64,000 nucleotides of DNA from Sipunculus nudus (taxonomy: Eukaryota; Annelida; Sipuncula; Golfingiida; Sipunculidae). The stretch is taken from the NCBI GenBank assembly GCA_026874595.1, contig CM049317.1, positions 43,800,401 to 43,864,400 on the forward strand, given 5' to 3'. The translations under genes were made by a program, and so were the position numbers. The stretch's first letter is position 1. The number at the start of each line of letters is the position of its first letter. This document shows positions 36,073-48,489 of this stretch, in pieces. A model generated the notes under the pieces. The model saw only the letters and a list, made by a program, of their open reading frames with translations, was not told the origin of the DNA and did no database searches.

Positions 36073-37532
36073 CAGGCTTGGGTCAAGTACAGGGGGTCAG
36101 TACTATAGTACAAGTACAAATACTTCCAAATTTGTCAAGTACCGTGACAAGTACGCAATTTTTCAATGTACTTGAGTACAAGTACAAGTGCAGGGGTCTG
36201 TACTTGACTACAAGTACAAATACTTTTAATTAAAAAAGCAATTTTTATGAATATTTATTGATAAAACAATTACCTATATTATACACACTTATCAGTACTG
36301 TTACACAAAAAAGTGGGTTGATGCTCCAATTGCTGAAAGTTTTATTTTTGTTATTCTAGGTAATCCAGGGTGACAGACTTGATGGCCTTTCAGTATTTAT
36401 ATACACTATTACACAGTTGTATTTCAGTACACAAGAAATGGTGCTTTGATGCCTATTCTGAATGACTATTCTGAATCTGCCAATTCTGTCACTTATTATA
36501 TAGTGGCTTTAGAGTCTCGGTCTGTACTAGACTGTCAGGTGTGTAAAACTCACAGCTGATCAGCTAAACAGTCCACCTGAGGGTTGGGTATAGTTCAGCT
36601 GTGACAACTCAATTCCAGATTTACTCATTACCAAATAGTGGTGGGCCGATTGAGTTTTATCAAAAGTCAGTCAGTTTCCTGCCACTTTCAAGTGCTCGAT
36701 TAACAAAGGCAACTATTGGTTACATCATAATCATGACTTTTTTTCCCAGAATGCCTATTATCTTATAGGCTAAAATTATTCTTCCATTTTTTACAACATT
36801 CCGCGCTTCAAATAATTAGTCTTTGTTTCCATATGACCCAATCTGGTAGTGTTTCCACAAGCTGTACATATAATCAGGTCTGAGGATAGACTATTACAGC
36901 TTTTTCCATGTAATGGTAATAGTAATAGTAATAGACTAAAAAATTTGAGCTGTAATAGTAATAGTAATAGAAACAGAAGGCGAAGTAATAGAGTAATACA
37001 AATTACTTTCTATTACTTCCTGTGAGCCCCTCGATCATGAAGCATATCAGCAAATAATGCTGAGCAGACTCATTTCTTGTCCAGTAATTGCCCAGGATGT
37101 ACCTATTGTGGAGGCAAGCATGGGCCAGCTGCCACATTGCTGGTGACCAATGGTGCTAATTACATAAGAGTACTGGACAGAGTAGGTCACAGCCAAATAA
37201 GTTACCTGGCACAATCTGACCTTTGATTAGTAAACCATGGATAAACAGAGGCATGTTTGATGTTAAATAGTGTAGGCTATTATTATTGTGACATGTACAT
37301 CTTGTCTCACATCCATCAGTCCATATGCTCTGAAAATAATTAAAAAAAATACATGTACTTGACTAGTACCTGAAATGAACTTGATTTTTCAAGTACATTT
37401 TTAGCAAGTACAAGTACAGTACACGTACTGTACTTGGTAAAAAGTACCAAGTATAAGTACAGGCCAAGTACTGAAAATTTTGTACTTGAGTACAAGTACC
37501 AAGTACAAGTACATGTACTTGACCCAAGCCTG
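36073..37532. mobile_element. hAT-like element, 1,460 bp, rich in GTACTT repeats
   Basis: Terminal inverted repeats CAGGCTTGGGTCAAGTACA and its mirror at the right end. Target duplication GTAATCTG (36,065-36,072) against GTAATATG (37,533-37,540), 7 of 8 bases. Both subterminal regions are packed with AAGTAC / GTACTT, likely transposase-binding repeats. The interior has a run of TAATAG trinucleotide pairs near 36,915-36,970. No transposase frame. Confidence 0.88.
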
Positions 37533-37540
37533 GTAATATG

Positions 37541-37880
37541 GGCATGCTCACTGACACTGGCGCACATATCTATGGCCGCGATTTCTCCGGCTTTGACTGA
37601 CGGATCAACCAGAACATTTGCTATAGTTCTGGCATTAAATGATAAATTTTATTTAATTTTAATTGTAGCACTTTATGTAAAACATGTGCATACCTGTGTT
37701 CATGCAGTTCAGCCTTTATATAAACGACTGCCTAATAAGAGTGAGGTCATATTTTCCGGATGATGTTTGTCATGTAACCCAATTTCTTTGAGATGACTCA
37801 AAATAGATTATAGCACATTAAAAACCCCTTAAAACGTAGCTCAAGTCCCATTAGTATTATTAAACAAACGAAACAGATGC
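37541..37880. other. Unannotated stretch
   Basis: No gene or clear repeat recognised. Confidence 0.5.
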
Positions 37881-38800
37881 ACTGTGTGGGAGAGGAACAA
37901 CATACTTCAGCTTTCCCAAATTCACAGGGATGATTGGTACATATGAGGGCTCCAGGCCTAATGAAATACAGACCTGTCAGAATTCCAAAATGGCCACCAC
38001 AGCCCCATTGCTGATTTTCCTTTGTGTGTGCATGAGGAAAACATGCCTTATAAGCAACCCACACCAGGTTTTGCATAGCCCTCAGTGTCCACAGAGCAAT
38101 TAAGCTCTGACAGCTTGATAGCCATATCAGATGTTTATCTGCCTGGTATAGCCAGTGACCTGGGGAAGAAGCAAGCAAGCTTGTGTGCATGAATGCTAAC
38201 AGATATATATCTAACTGTGCTAAATATTGATCAATTTTCAAAATCCAGAGATGGAATTATATCAACTTTACATGAATAAACTGATGGACAAATTATATTT
38301 TCCACATTTTCTGCCTTAGCCATGATAGTTTTTGCTACTGGGAAAGAGAAGAACCAATTAATCAATTTAATGGGCTTTTTCTTGGGCCCTCACAGCTGGG
38401 GGCTTGCTTTGAAGTGGGGGCTAGACTCCCTCCCATCTGATATTCCAAAACCTGTTGTGGGACCCGAGGTGCCAGTGGTTTACCTCGGGTAGACTGGTAT
38501 AAGGGATGTACACCACATAACTCAACAACAACATACTTCAGCTTTCCCAAATTCACAGAGATGATTGGTACTAATAAGGACTCCATCTCTATTGAATTGC
38601 AGACCTGTTGAAATTCCAATGTGGCTGCTAGAGCACAATCGTTGATTTTCTTTCGCACCGGATATCTCAACAAGAACATGCTTGATCTTTCTCAAATTCA
38701 CAGGGATCATTGGTGCCTATATGGGGGCATCTGACTATTGAAATACAGACTTGCTCAAAATCAAATATGGGCAACAGAGTACAATCGGTGATTTTCTGTT
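37881..38800 (-). repeat. Repeated ~140-bp block, three diverged copies
   Basis: CATACTTCAGCTTTCCCAAA, TTCACAGGGATGATTGGT and GAAATACAGACCTG-type text occurs at about 37,895-38,025, 38,528-38,655 and 38,675-38,795. The overlapping - strand frames are read from this repeat and show no domain. Confidence 0.8.
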
Positions 38801-39730
38801 GCACACATTCTTTCAGACATATCCTCTTTAATATTATTTGAACAAGTAGGATTTTTTCCCTCATGCATATGGATAAAAACCTAATTCTCTTTGTCATATT
38901 TTTCAACTTTAACCTAAACTTTTCACCCATATGTAAACTAGTCCAGCACTACCAGAAATGCGGGCCCTCTGAGGACCATTGTCCAACCACATCTAGTTAC
39001 TAATAATATAAAATTTAACAGCTGTACCCACCGGATGAAATAATCAATCCGTTTCATGTGTTGGCAACTTGGCAGTGGCTTAGAGAACCACTTCACAGGT
39101 TTACATAAGTGCTGCTTACTGCTTCTGTCGTCTGGGCAGAGATAACTAGACATATTGTTACAAAATTGTTGTGAAAGTGTCTACAGTGCTCTTACATTTG
39201 GCCCATGGACCTTAATGTTCATACAACAAAGATACATTATAGGACAAGAAGGTTAAAAGTATTGACTACCTGAATACATGTTTTCAGCGCGAATGTTGCC
39301 AAGTGGGTCGAGCCATCTGTTGCCGCTATTAGTGTTCTCATAGCAATGATGCAATTTACATGAGGTGTGATGCCCTGATATGCAAATGGGAGGGAATCGT
39401 CAGCTCCTCAAAGAGCCTTGTGACGTCTTTATATGCAAATATCAGGGATTCACCATACAGACTTTACAGGGTTTTAGTGGTAAGAGATGGCATTGAATTA
39501 GGTCTGTCAGTACATTGAATTACGTTTAATTTTTGGCATTTTAGTAGCAATTGTAAATACTAAAGCCCAGGCAGGGCTAATCCTATGCCAGTCAATTAGT
39601 CATAACAGTTGTTTTGTCACCAGATTACCTGCAGAACCATACGACAGTTCATTACCAATGTTTTGTATGCTAAGATGTCAATCTATTACAAATAAATGAA
39701 AAAAAAAATACAATACCAATACTAGAAAGC
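38801..39730. other. Unannotated stretch
   Basis: No gene supported. Confidence 0.5.
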
Positions 39731-39865
39731 CTGTTTGGTTGTGGATTCTTTTAATTAAAGGCTCAATAAACACCATGCAAGGAGTTGATAACATGTGAAT
39801 ACAAACATTGTGCAGCATGGCCAACTTACCACCATGGTATTCAGGGCTGTTAATGTCACTGCTCA
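39731..39865 (-). repeat. Dispersed repeat, inverted copy of 829-959
   Basis: In reverse complement this reads as 829-959, with shared landmarks AATACCATGGTGG, TTTGTATT(T/C)ACATGT and AACCAAACA. Confidence 0.85.
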
Positions 39866-40730
39866 CTTATATCCTCCATATAACGGCGGTCTGTTTGAGT
39901 ATGTCCCTTTAATTCACTCACCCAGGTGTTATTCAAGGATAAATTAATTAAAATCTACGTCCATGTCACCACACAAAGAAACAAGTCTTATAAAGAACTT
40001 TCCAAAATCTGAACCTTAGCAGAGAGTAAATATTTTTTTTTTTGCAGTTACTAACTTTCAGAGCCTGTTTCACTCCTTTTTCATTCATTATTTTGTTCAT
40101 CTGTCATTCCCTGTGCATCTGAATTACTGATTATAAAAATATGCAATTAATAGACTGCCAGGCCAAGTCCCACCTGAACTATCCTGATGGTCACTTTATC
40201 ACTGTTTCCTTTGGTGCCAGATCAACTGTGGTGACGAAACAACTGGTTCCCTGCAGGTCAGTATTCAGGTAGTGGGGTGGTCTGTTCAGATGATGCCACA
40301 CTGAGCTGGTCCCCAAAAACACCCACTCAGATCTGAAGCCCAAAGTAACACTAATCGATAAATAGTCACTCATAATCATCTGTTGAATATATCTATGCAA
40401 TATTATATCATAATAATTTGAAATAAAGTTAATCAAGTGTTTCGTATTGCATTTGGTTAGACCCAGTTTAGCCTGAACATTCAATCTCCAGTTCCATCAA
40501 TTCCCACCGCATAAAAAGCTTTAAGAAAACGCAAGAATGTATGGTTCCCAACAGGTCCAGAGGCTTGTATTTGGGAAACATTCTCTGTATGTTTATCTAA
40601 TGGATCTGATATAATTGTGCTAACTGCACATAAATCACATTGCATATATATTTGAGTGGCATGACCAATGGATGCTTCTGAATGGTTAAACTTTTGACAG
40701 ATATTGAGAGTGAGGAAGATGTAACAAGTG
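39866..40730 (+). other. Region upstream of STK11IP, 5' UTR/promoter not resolved
   Basis: The start codon at 40,731 is preceded in frame by TAA at 40,722-40,724, so no coding sequence extends upstream in this exon. I see no convincing TATA box or splice acceptor that would define the transcription start. The - strand frames at 40,191-40,747 have no recognisable product. Confidence 0.5.
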
Positions 40731-40797
40731 ATGGATGATGCTGACACTCTTCAGGTGGCCCTTGTCAGGAGGCTGGCAGCTTTCCTCAGAGAACATG
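40731..40797 (+). CDS. STK11IP: STK11IP exon 1 (N-terminus)
   Basis: It encodes MDDADTLQVALVRRLAAFLR followed by EH and the first base of a Gly codon. The pattern of a short polar start and then LVRRLAAFLRE resembles the vertebrate LIP1 N-terminus. The ATG is the first after an in-frame TAA at 40,722. The donor GGTAAATT follows at 40,798, leaving intron 1 in phase 1. Any further 5' non-coding exon is not visible. Confidence 0.85.
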
Positions 40798-41422
40798 GTA
40801 AATTTTAACATTAATAGATTTATTTCAACCTAGAAATTTCAAAAAGTCTTTAAATTCAATTGTTCAAGGGTTTCATTTGCTACATAATTATCTCACAGAA
40901 CTTTGTCAGTTAGTATGACATTATTTATTCTTGCTCATGATAATACTTTAAAGTAGCCTTTCTTGTTTATTTATCCTACCTACCAATTTAAACAATAATT
41001 CAGGGTGCTCTGCTATAAAAAATCTATTGTTAATTTTTACATCAAGACATGTACATAATATTCAAGTGAAATTGATCAGGGTTAAAATATAAAATTAAGA
41101 GGAACCACCAAATAATAACATTTGTCAGGGTTCTAATTGTTATGTTCCACTTTACCAACTAAGTTCTATTTAACAAAATCAACATTTGAGTTCTCATGTT
41201 TGTTCACTTATTTCTGCACATTAATTGCAAACTTAAAAATAGTCTTTGTTTATTTTTGACTGAAGAACACCTGTGATAGCAATTGGTTTTGGTAAGGTTT
41301 GATAGAGATTTTCTGGCACTGTCTCTTCATAAATTGTAACATATTGTATATAAAAAAATGTGGTCACACAACGTTCTGATCTGCTGAGCACTATGACCCA
41401 TTAGTCACTTTTTTTCTCTCAG
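40798..41422 (+). other. STK11IP: STK11IP intron 1
   Basis: 625 bases, AT-rich, no repeat or gene recognised. It ends in TTTTTTTCTCTCAG, a strong acceptor. Confidence 0.8.
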
Positions 41423-41619
41423 GGGAGCAAATCCTCCAGAATCAGCAGAAGTTATCTCTGACGACAAAGGCCCTGACTGGTCTGACAGCCGGCTTCTCTC
41501 AGATCAGTAATGACGACCTGACCACCTCCTTTGACGTCCTCCCATCAAACAGGTCGGAGATACAGTACCATGACCTACACTTCCTGTATGACTTTGTCCA
41601 GAAGACTTCAGCCCTAAAG
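41423..41619 (+). CDS. STK11IP: STK11IP exon 2
   Basis: 197 bases complete the split Gly codon and encode about 65 residues, including LTAGFSQISNDDLTTSF and HDLHFLYDFVQKTSALK. The last piece corresponds to the conserved FLFDVLQKT-type segment that precedes the leucine-rich repeats in the vertebrate protein. Acceptor TTTTCTCTCAG and donor AAG|GTGAGA are both good. Exon 1 (67) plus exon 2 (197) make 88 whole codons. Confidence 0.92.
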
Positions 41620-41716
41620 GTGAGATCAGTGGGCCATCCAAAAACTACCATCAGTGAGGATAGCAGCAGCATATTAGTTTGAGATTATCCGGGGTACAAC
41701 AAGTATAATTATAGTA

Positions 41717-43689
41717 CTGTAAAAGTCGTTGCAGAAGATGCATCTGTAATACAAGTCGTTCCCTGACTTTTAGGATCCCTCAGGAGAAAAGCTGTTTAAG
41801 TTTTGTTTCAGGAAAATTCCATAATATAGGTCACACCCAGACTTCAGAGGCGTCCCAACCACCTGATACTTATGGAATTTAAGTATCATTCCTTGTGGTG
41901 CCAGATTACAACCAACGTCCCCGTAGTATGAATGTGGTTAATCAACTAGTAAACTATTAAAACATAAAATTAATTGGACAGCTTTAATACAATGATTATA
42001 TTTAAGGAACAACAACAGAATCATTACATATGAAGTGGGGGTTCGATTATCAGGTAAGATTTGTACAGTGCCAGAGTCAGCTGCGTCGATAACATTTTGT
42101 GCTGTGAAACGATGTCATCATTGCCGATTCTTACTAGTAACATTAGAATGCAAATATCAAGTTAAATGACTGTATTAATAAACTAAAAGAGTCTGAAGCA
42201 AAATACTATCACAATCAAGCAACTCTTAAAATCGTTACAGATCGTCAAAAGTATGGAGGATTCATTAGACGATGATTAGTTTGCGCACGCGTGACGAGTC
42301 CCGAACCGTCGCATTGGGCATATTTTTAACTAAAGACTATTGAAAGATGGAAAGAATAATTAAGTGTGAATTTATTCACCTAATTTCTTAAACGGGCTCT
42401 AAAACTGAAATAATTAACCAATGAATTAATTGTTACAACTTACCATCGAGGCGCGGTACATGCACGGTATTATTGAATTCAATGAAATATGTCCGTCAAC
42501 AAGGGGATAATGAACGCTTTATTGACCGGTCGGTTAAATGTATAATAAACATAATTGAATTTATGGGTATTATATTGTATTAGAGACTAATGATTATATT
42601 CTGTGATAATATCTGGAAAGTCTGATTTCCATCGTTATCATTGAATATATTCAAATGGCTTAGATGTATGGCAAACTCAGCTGTATTGAACAAGATCCAT
42701 CATGACACCAAACAATGCCAGTTCCCGTGGAATATAAGTATGTCTGTTGCAATTTCAGAAAATAAAATATATATACCTGTTTGGTGTTTGTTATTTCATT
42801 TTGTTTATTAATGTGTCTTCATTAAAAAAATCACGAATACGTCAAGGCACGATTGACCGTAATGCATGCGTGCCGCTATATTGTTTACCGGGCATACGAT
42901 CGTCATGAAAGAGACACGGGTAAAACACGTAGCAAATCGTATATTTGCAGCTCACGTGAAACGTTATAACATTGTTATCCAATACGCTTGAAAACACGAG
43001 ATGGTGACGGTGACCTGATGGTTCTTAAAATGGGAGTTTATACTGTGGATATAATTCACAGAAGGCTTAGTTGACCTGGGGATGTAAAGGTCATTGCACG
43101 GGTGACCCAGGGCTTGAACTTCCGCTACACGGCTTCAGAGGTCAGCTGGTACCAAGCAATCAACCAGGCAGGCAATAGAATTCACATGTCTGTAGTGGAT
43201 CAAGCTTTAATGTGACGCAACTGGACATGTATAAACGGATATGTAACTGCGAGTTTTTCATAATGACAGGCATACCCATAAAGATTAAACGGAAAGAAAA
43301 TGTACATCAAAGAGTGGCAGACTGGCATATGCGTCAAATTGACTCATGATCAGTAACGCAGATTAGGAAGTGTCACTTGAATTGCGATTTGTCAGAACGG
43401 GTAGGCCTTGAACTGGGCAAATTTCATGTTAATAAAATGGAATTTCCGTCAGTTCACAAAATATAAGGCAGGTTTTCATTAGAGATGATTAAAGGTGTGC
43501 ATTATTGGGGAGAGACGTGTCACAAAGCACTGGTTAAACGTATCGCCGATTATCGCTCAACTGACGTTCAGTATACCAGGAAAGCTGACTGAGACGGGAT
43601 AAGTACGTATTCCGACTTTGCTAGAAAATTCTTCTTTTTAGAATTTGATTTCATAGTACAAGTCGCTACTTCTGCAACGACTTTTACGG
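41717..43689. mobile_element. TA-flanked terminal-inverted-repeat element in intron 2 (Tc1/mariner-like, non-autonomous), 1,973 bp
   Basis: Left end CTGTAAAAGTCGTTGCAGAAG-like and right end CTTCTGCAACGACTTTTACGG are inverted repeats, each bordered by TA (41,715-41,716 and 43,690-43,691). A second inverted piece, ACAAGTCG, lies a little further in. TA duplication suggests the Tc1/mariner group. No transposase frame is seen. Confidence 0.88.
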
Positions 43690-43691
43690 TA

Positions 43692-45041
43692 GAATAGAGG
43701 GCAGTGGACATTGACAACAGTTTTTGCCGAATCATAGAGGCATAAATAAAGTGAGTCTCCTGGTGTGACAGCCCTCTAAACCTGTGGCATCACAGTTGCC
43801 AAGTATCCCAAGATGCCTGGATAGCAAAAGATATGTATATTGATGCCACCACCAGTCATGTGTACAAGATCAAGCTATCAAAGATCTAAGGACATACAAT
43901 ATATCATCAAACCCATATAAACAATGGATCTGCCCTATAGGCATATATGGACCCATAGCTTTCTTAGGTGGAGCTAAGACAAACTGATATAAACTAGAGG
44001 TTCAACAAAACAGAGACCTCAGAGTACCCTCAAGAGTTAGTAGGTTCACTAAAATATCAAAACTGAGAGCCACACAAACACACTGACTGTTAGAGATTAC
44101 AATTTAGTTGATAGAACAATCCATTAGCACTTTCACAGGATAAAACACATAAACTCAGTACAAATCTTGACAAACAAGCACAAGCATACAATAGCAAAAA
44201 ATAGATTTGTTTCTCTTCTGGACATAATCCTACCAAATCCTATATAAAAAGAGACTAACATCACATCCGCTAAGCAAGCAGCCTTGTTAAGTCAGCTGGA
44301 TCTTACCTTGCATTAGTTAAATATTCGTAGACCTTAGCTTTTCATCTCTGTGTCCTTTGAATTTCTCCTAATCTTTGGGCCTAATAGTAAATAGATAATA
44401 ATTAAACATTTACTTAGATATCATATTTGTAGTTGCTGAAGGAGCTCTTGGGGTAGGGGTCCCTACACTCGAGCGGCATCTTTCCTTCTTTAGCTTCACA
44501 TCAAACCACTCCTTAGATATGTGTGATGTTCCCAAATTATATACACAGTGGACGGCATGCAAAAAATAGTCACAGGTGGTGCCACCTATCTTACATAAGA
44601 GAAAATGTCGCTGTAGATCTGTGGACATGCATAATTTCAGGGCAGTATGTCCAACTACTCCTGAGATAAATGTTTAAATTTGTTTTATGAATATTTCTGT
44701 TTTTTTTTGTTGAGTGTTCTGTTAAATATTTTTAATTTCTGAATTCAAATATGTTAATAAAGCTGTGTCTCTCATGTATCACCTGCTATTTGCTAGTGGC
44801 TACCGGTATATAACCTCTTATGGTGCCCCCTTTTGACTGACTTTTCAAAGCTAAAGTAATTTTCCCTAGCTTTCAAGCTAATCGGTAAAATATTGCTTAT
44901 CAATTTGTATCATGTTAATTTTAATTTTTGTTAATAAAGATATGCTTATCAGATAACTTTGATGAAGTATGATGGGGTGTTTTATTTCAATGCTACTACC
45001 TACCAGACAGTGAGTGGCTTGTTTTTTTGTTATACCTGCAG
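43692..45041. other. STK11IP: Rest of STK11IP intron 2
   Basis: Contains an inverted dispersed repeat at about 44,400-44,660 with GGTGGTGCCACC and wording shared with 54,480-55,000. Otherwise nothing recognised. It ends in TTGTTATACCTGCAG at 45,041. Confidence 0.6.
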
Positions 45042-45209
45042 GTTATACACGGTACCTCAACTATTCAGGGTTGTGTTAACGTCGCTACCTTCCGCAACCT
45101 GACATGTCTAGACATCAAGAAGGTGCCACTCCACCTGGTGGAGGGAATACAAAAACTGCGGGGCAAAGTTTCATGTATCATCATCAACCGCAGTCTCAAC
45201 CAGCTCCAG
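45042..45209 (+). CDS. STK11IP: STK11IP exon 3 (first leucine-rich repeat)
   Basis: 168 bases, 56 codons, phase 0 at both ends. It starts VIHGTSTIQGCVNVATFRNL and goes on with TCLDIKKVPLHLVEGIQKLR and IIINRSLNQLQ. This matches the vertebrate segment with FKSLRHLELRGVPL and the ICSRSLQ motif, the start of the leucine-rich repeat region. Donor CAG|GTACAG. Confidence 0.93.
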
Positions 45210-46001
45210 GTACAGTTACAATGTTGATGGTGATATTGGGATACTTGACGGTGTGCCTCACAATACTTCTATATTCATTATCATACACTGGCTCACTGCC
45301 TAGGATGAGGTTAGGTGGTCAGCTCAATCTCTGTGGTAATATTGCAACCTAACAGTAACAAATAAATTCCCAGGAAAAGATGCATGTGGATTTTCAATAT
45401 GTTGTGTGCTTATTGATTGTTATTGTGTCCCCCCCCCCCCCCCCCCCACCCCACCAGGGGAGACATCGTCTGTCAGCGTGGTCTGTAGGATATCTTGTGA
45501 ATGCGATAACTTTTGAAGGGCTGCTTATTTTCCTCCTAAATTTAAAAAAACTCATTGTTCCTACCAAAATTTTGGATGAGTTCAAAAAATGGTGTCCTTC
45601 ATCTTCAAGGTCAAATCTGGCGAAATTATAAAATTTTGTGAACATTATAACTTTTGAAGGATTTCAGGTTTTGCCCTCAAATTTGGTACACATATTATTC
45701 CTACCAAGTTCTTGGCTGATGTAGCCTAATTCAAAATCTCTGAAGCATACGACTGTGGATTTTTCATGTAGTTGATAAGGAGCAAACTTTTACCAAACCT
45801 GAAACTAGGTCACTGTGACCTAATTTCTTCAAAATATATGTAGAAGTCTTCCCAATTTGGTAACATAATGACAACAGCAGTATCTCAAATGCCATAATAC
45901 AAATAATTCCTTATCCTAGGAATACATGCTTATCCTTATTTATAACTTACCAATAGTATGTTTGATTCTGGGCCATGTCAATCAGTGTCAGCATTTTGTA
46001 G
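45210..46001 (+). other. STK11IP: STK11IP intron 3
   Basis: 792 bases with a C run of 19 at 45,429-45,447 and short text resembling dispersed repeats (ATAACTTTTGAAGG twice). Open frames on both strands here are unsupported. Confidence 0.7.
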
Positions 46002-46109
46002 GATCTGTTTGAATCGTGTGGTGGTGACCAGAGCAGTCCAATGTCCTGGCCAAAATTACAGTCTGCCAGCGTAGCATATAACAGCCTGTCATGCCTGGAC
46101 AGCTCACTG
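46002..46109 (+). CDS. STK11IP: STK11IP exon 4 (leucine-rich repeat)
   Basis: 108 bases, 36 codons, phase 0. It encodes DLFESCGGDQSSPMSWPKLQ then SASVAYNSLSCLDSSL. The SCGGD motif, the tryptophan and the YNxLxxLDSSL ending are conserved in the vertebrate protein. Acceptor TTTTGTAG, donor CTG|GTAAGT, a full consensus. Confidence 0.93.
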
Positions 46110-46327
46110 GTAAGTTTACAATATTTTTAGTGATATACAATAAACCTTTCCACCATATGTTCCTTTTAACTTTATCTATTTAACAAGAATTGTGCAAATA
46201 GTATATTATAATATATATATATATAAATAGTTATGATATATAACTAATTGTTATTGAGGCACTCTCCATGGCTCAGATGGTAATGTTCAGTAGACCCACT
46301 AAAATGTTTAGCTTTCTTTTCAACATA

Positions 46328-47313
46328 CAGTGAAACTCCTACTTGCGGACAACTCATTAAGGCGGACAACTCACTAATGGGGACACTAAATCTCAGTCCC
46401 TTCAAATTTGCCTCTTTATTATTTTTATCGTCAACTCAGTAAAGCGGACAACTCACTATCCTGGACAACGGACAAACTTTCCCGTCCTGCCTGCGTATCC
46501 AGTACATATTACGACCCTCTAAAGCAGACATACATCGTGAGTTCTGTTTTTGTTCACATGTCTGCCGGGAGGTGGCACACTGAGGTCATGACCTCGTATG
46601 ACCTGTTTTGGTCAAAGTGACAGCCCGAGGACAAGCATAATTTGGTGAACCATTGTGATGTAACATGTATACAGTCGAAATTGGTTATTTCTATTAATGT
46701 AAAGATATCACAATCATTACTTAATTAAGACTGGGCGGTCAATCAGAAAAAAACTAAGCTTTCAAACGGCTTTTCATTTGACAAGACCACCATCAAAGAC
46801 TAAAGTGCGTGCATTATGATCGGCGTCCGGCCCGGGGAGCCTTGATTAGTTAGCGGCAGCTTCCACTTTGTAATGGTGATTGCATTGTGAAGACTATGCT
46901 TTAACAAATAATCAAGCTGTCCGGATGCTGTCAGTAACCAATCTTCAATATATCTAGGGCAACCATCCATGAACTATGCTTACTTAAGATGAAGCATTGT
47001 AGGTCAAAGTGAAACTGCCTAGATTCGTGTGGGAGGCCTAGCTGATGAAGTTGAAAGAAAGAAAGAGAGTTTCTGTCTTTCCTTTTTAATAATTATATTT
47101 TATAAATTACAAATGCATATTTAGGCTATTTTCGAAATGATTTAATAAAATTTATGTGTTTCAAATTAAGCGTAAACATAATCAAAACAGAGGATATCAG
47201 TAACATTCAATGAAAAATTGATGCAATATGCCAACTCCTCTAAACAGGACAACTCACTTATATGGACAAAATCTTCCAGTCCCTTAAGTGTCCGGCTTAG
47301 AGGAGTTTCACTG
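46328..47313. mobile_element. TA-flanked terminal-inverted-repeat element in intron 4 (pogo/Tc1-like, non-autonomous), 986 bp
   Basis: Ends CAGTGAAACTCCT and AGGAGTTTCACTG are perfect inverted repeats bordered by TA. Sub-terminal repeats GCGGACAACTCA on the left and GGACAACTCACTTATATGGA on the right continue the symmetry. CAGTGAAACTCC-type ends remind me of pogo/Tigger elements. No transposase frame. Confidence 0.88.
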
Positions 47314-47394
47314 TATTACCTTTGCCTAAGAATATGAACATCTGGGTGTATTTTGTAAAAAAAAAAATCTGAAAGTTCAAATTTTATTTATTTA

Positions 47395-48320
47395 CAGATC
47401 AGTTGACTTTCAGTCAACTGAAGTAGAGCAAACATGCCATTTTCTGTCTGGCTGACCGTTAGCTGGGCACATATCTTAAGGGTAATGGCTAGGATTATAA
47501 AACTGTGGACTATTTTATATATTAAAAAGATTGCCTTGGAAACCTGAAATGAGGTTACTGTGACCTATATTCTATAAGTTACAGGGCACATTTCTGCCCC
47601 AGAGTTAATACAAAATACAAAAAATGGCCAGATATCATGAGGTAGGTTTGATCAATTTTTCTTTAAAACAGATTACCAGAAGAACTTGGATAGCTTTTTC
47701 TTGTATGAAGACTAGTGGTGTTATTTATGATCTTTTTGAGATTTTGTGGCATGTAATGCCCCCATCATTACCACTTGAGAATAGTGTAAATTGATAACTA
47801 GAAGATCAGTCAGCTGATATCCTTTATATTGTGTACATGCATTGAATCCTAGGATGAACCCTTTTCAAAATCGGCAAATGCTAATATATTTTGAAAAACC
47901 AAAAGAAATAAGTATATTTTGCATTTGCTAAAACTTTCATATATTCAGCTGAGCGACATGACTCAGGGGACCATTTTTTATGCATTTAATGCCAAACTTT
48001 TCATCGCAAACCTTCTGTCTTTCATGTATGGTTACCTACCAATAAGGGGAAAACACAATTTTGAGGTCACAAGGTCAAAGGTCCAGGTTATAGGACTGTT
48101 CTCTTTAACAAGCTTTTAGATACTGTTGAAGGGCCAACCTTTTCATCCCAAACTTTCTGTCTTTCACATTTGGCTCACCAAGTAGTTGTTGAATCCTATT
48201 GATGTTTAGGCCACGAGGTCAAGTGTGAAGGTCATGGAACCCGCATTTTGATAAAGCATACATAAACTTTCATATAGACAATTTCAGCAGAGCATTGAGA
48301 CCCATGGGTCCCTTGTTTAA
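47395..48320. repeat. Dispersed repeat fragments in intron 4
   Basis: At 47,398-47,480 a CAGTTGACTTTCAGTCAACTG palindrome begins a piece related to 25,171-25,300. At 47,945-48,315 the CAGCTGAGCG ... GACCCATGGGTCCCTTGTT theme appears, as at 26,620. No gene is visible. Confidence 0.6.
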
Positions 48321-48489
48321 GATAGTGCCATGGCCTGTTGGTGGCACTGTCCATTGAAAGAGGATGAGGGTAACCATATAATAAGAATATTTTATTATTA
48401 TGAAGCCTCCTGGATTTCATGTTTTGTAAACATTGGGTTGGATATCATCATGAAGTTCCGTTGTTTAGGTATGAATCTGTAATCGGAAA

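Noticed and set aside
37798-38930. A gene on the - strand (frames up to 147 codons)
   Set aside because: The frames read a dispersed repeat present in three copies nearby, and no domain or splice structure is visible.
45380-45645. Frames of 83 codons on both strands within intron 3
   Set aside because: They cross a poly-C run and lie inside an intron whose flanking exons are in phase.
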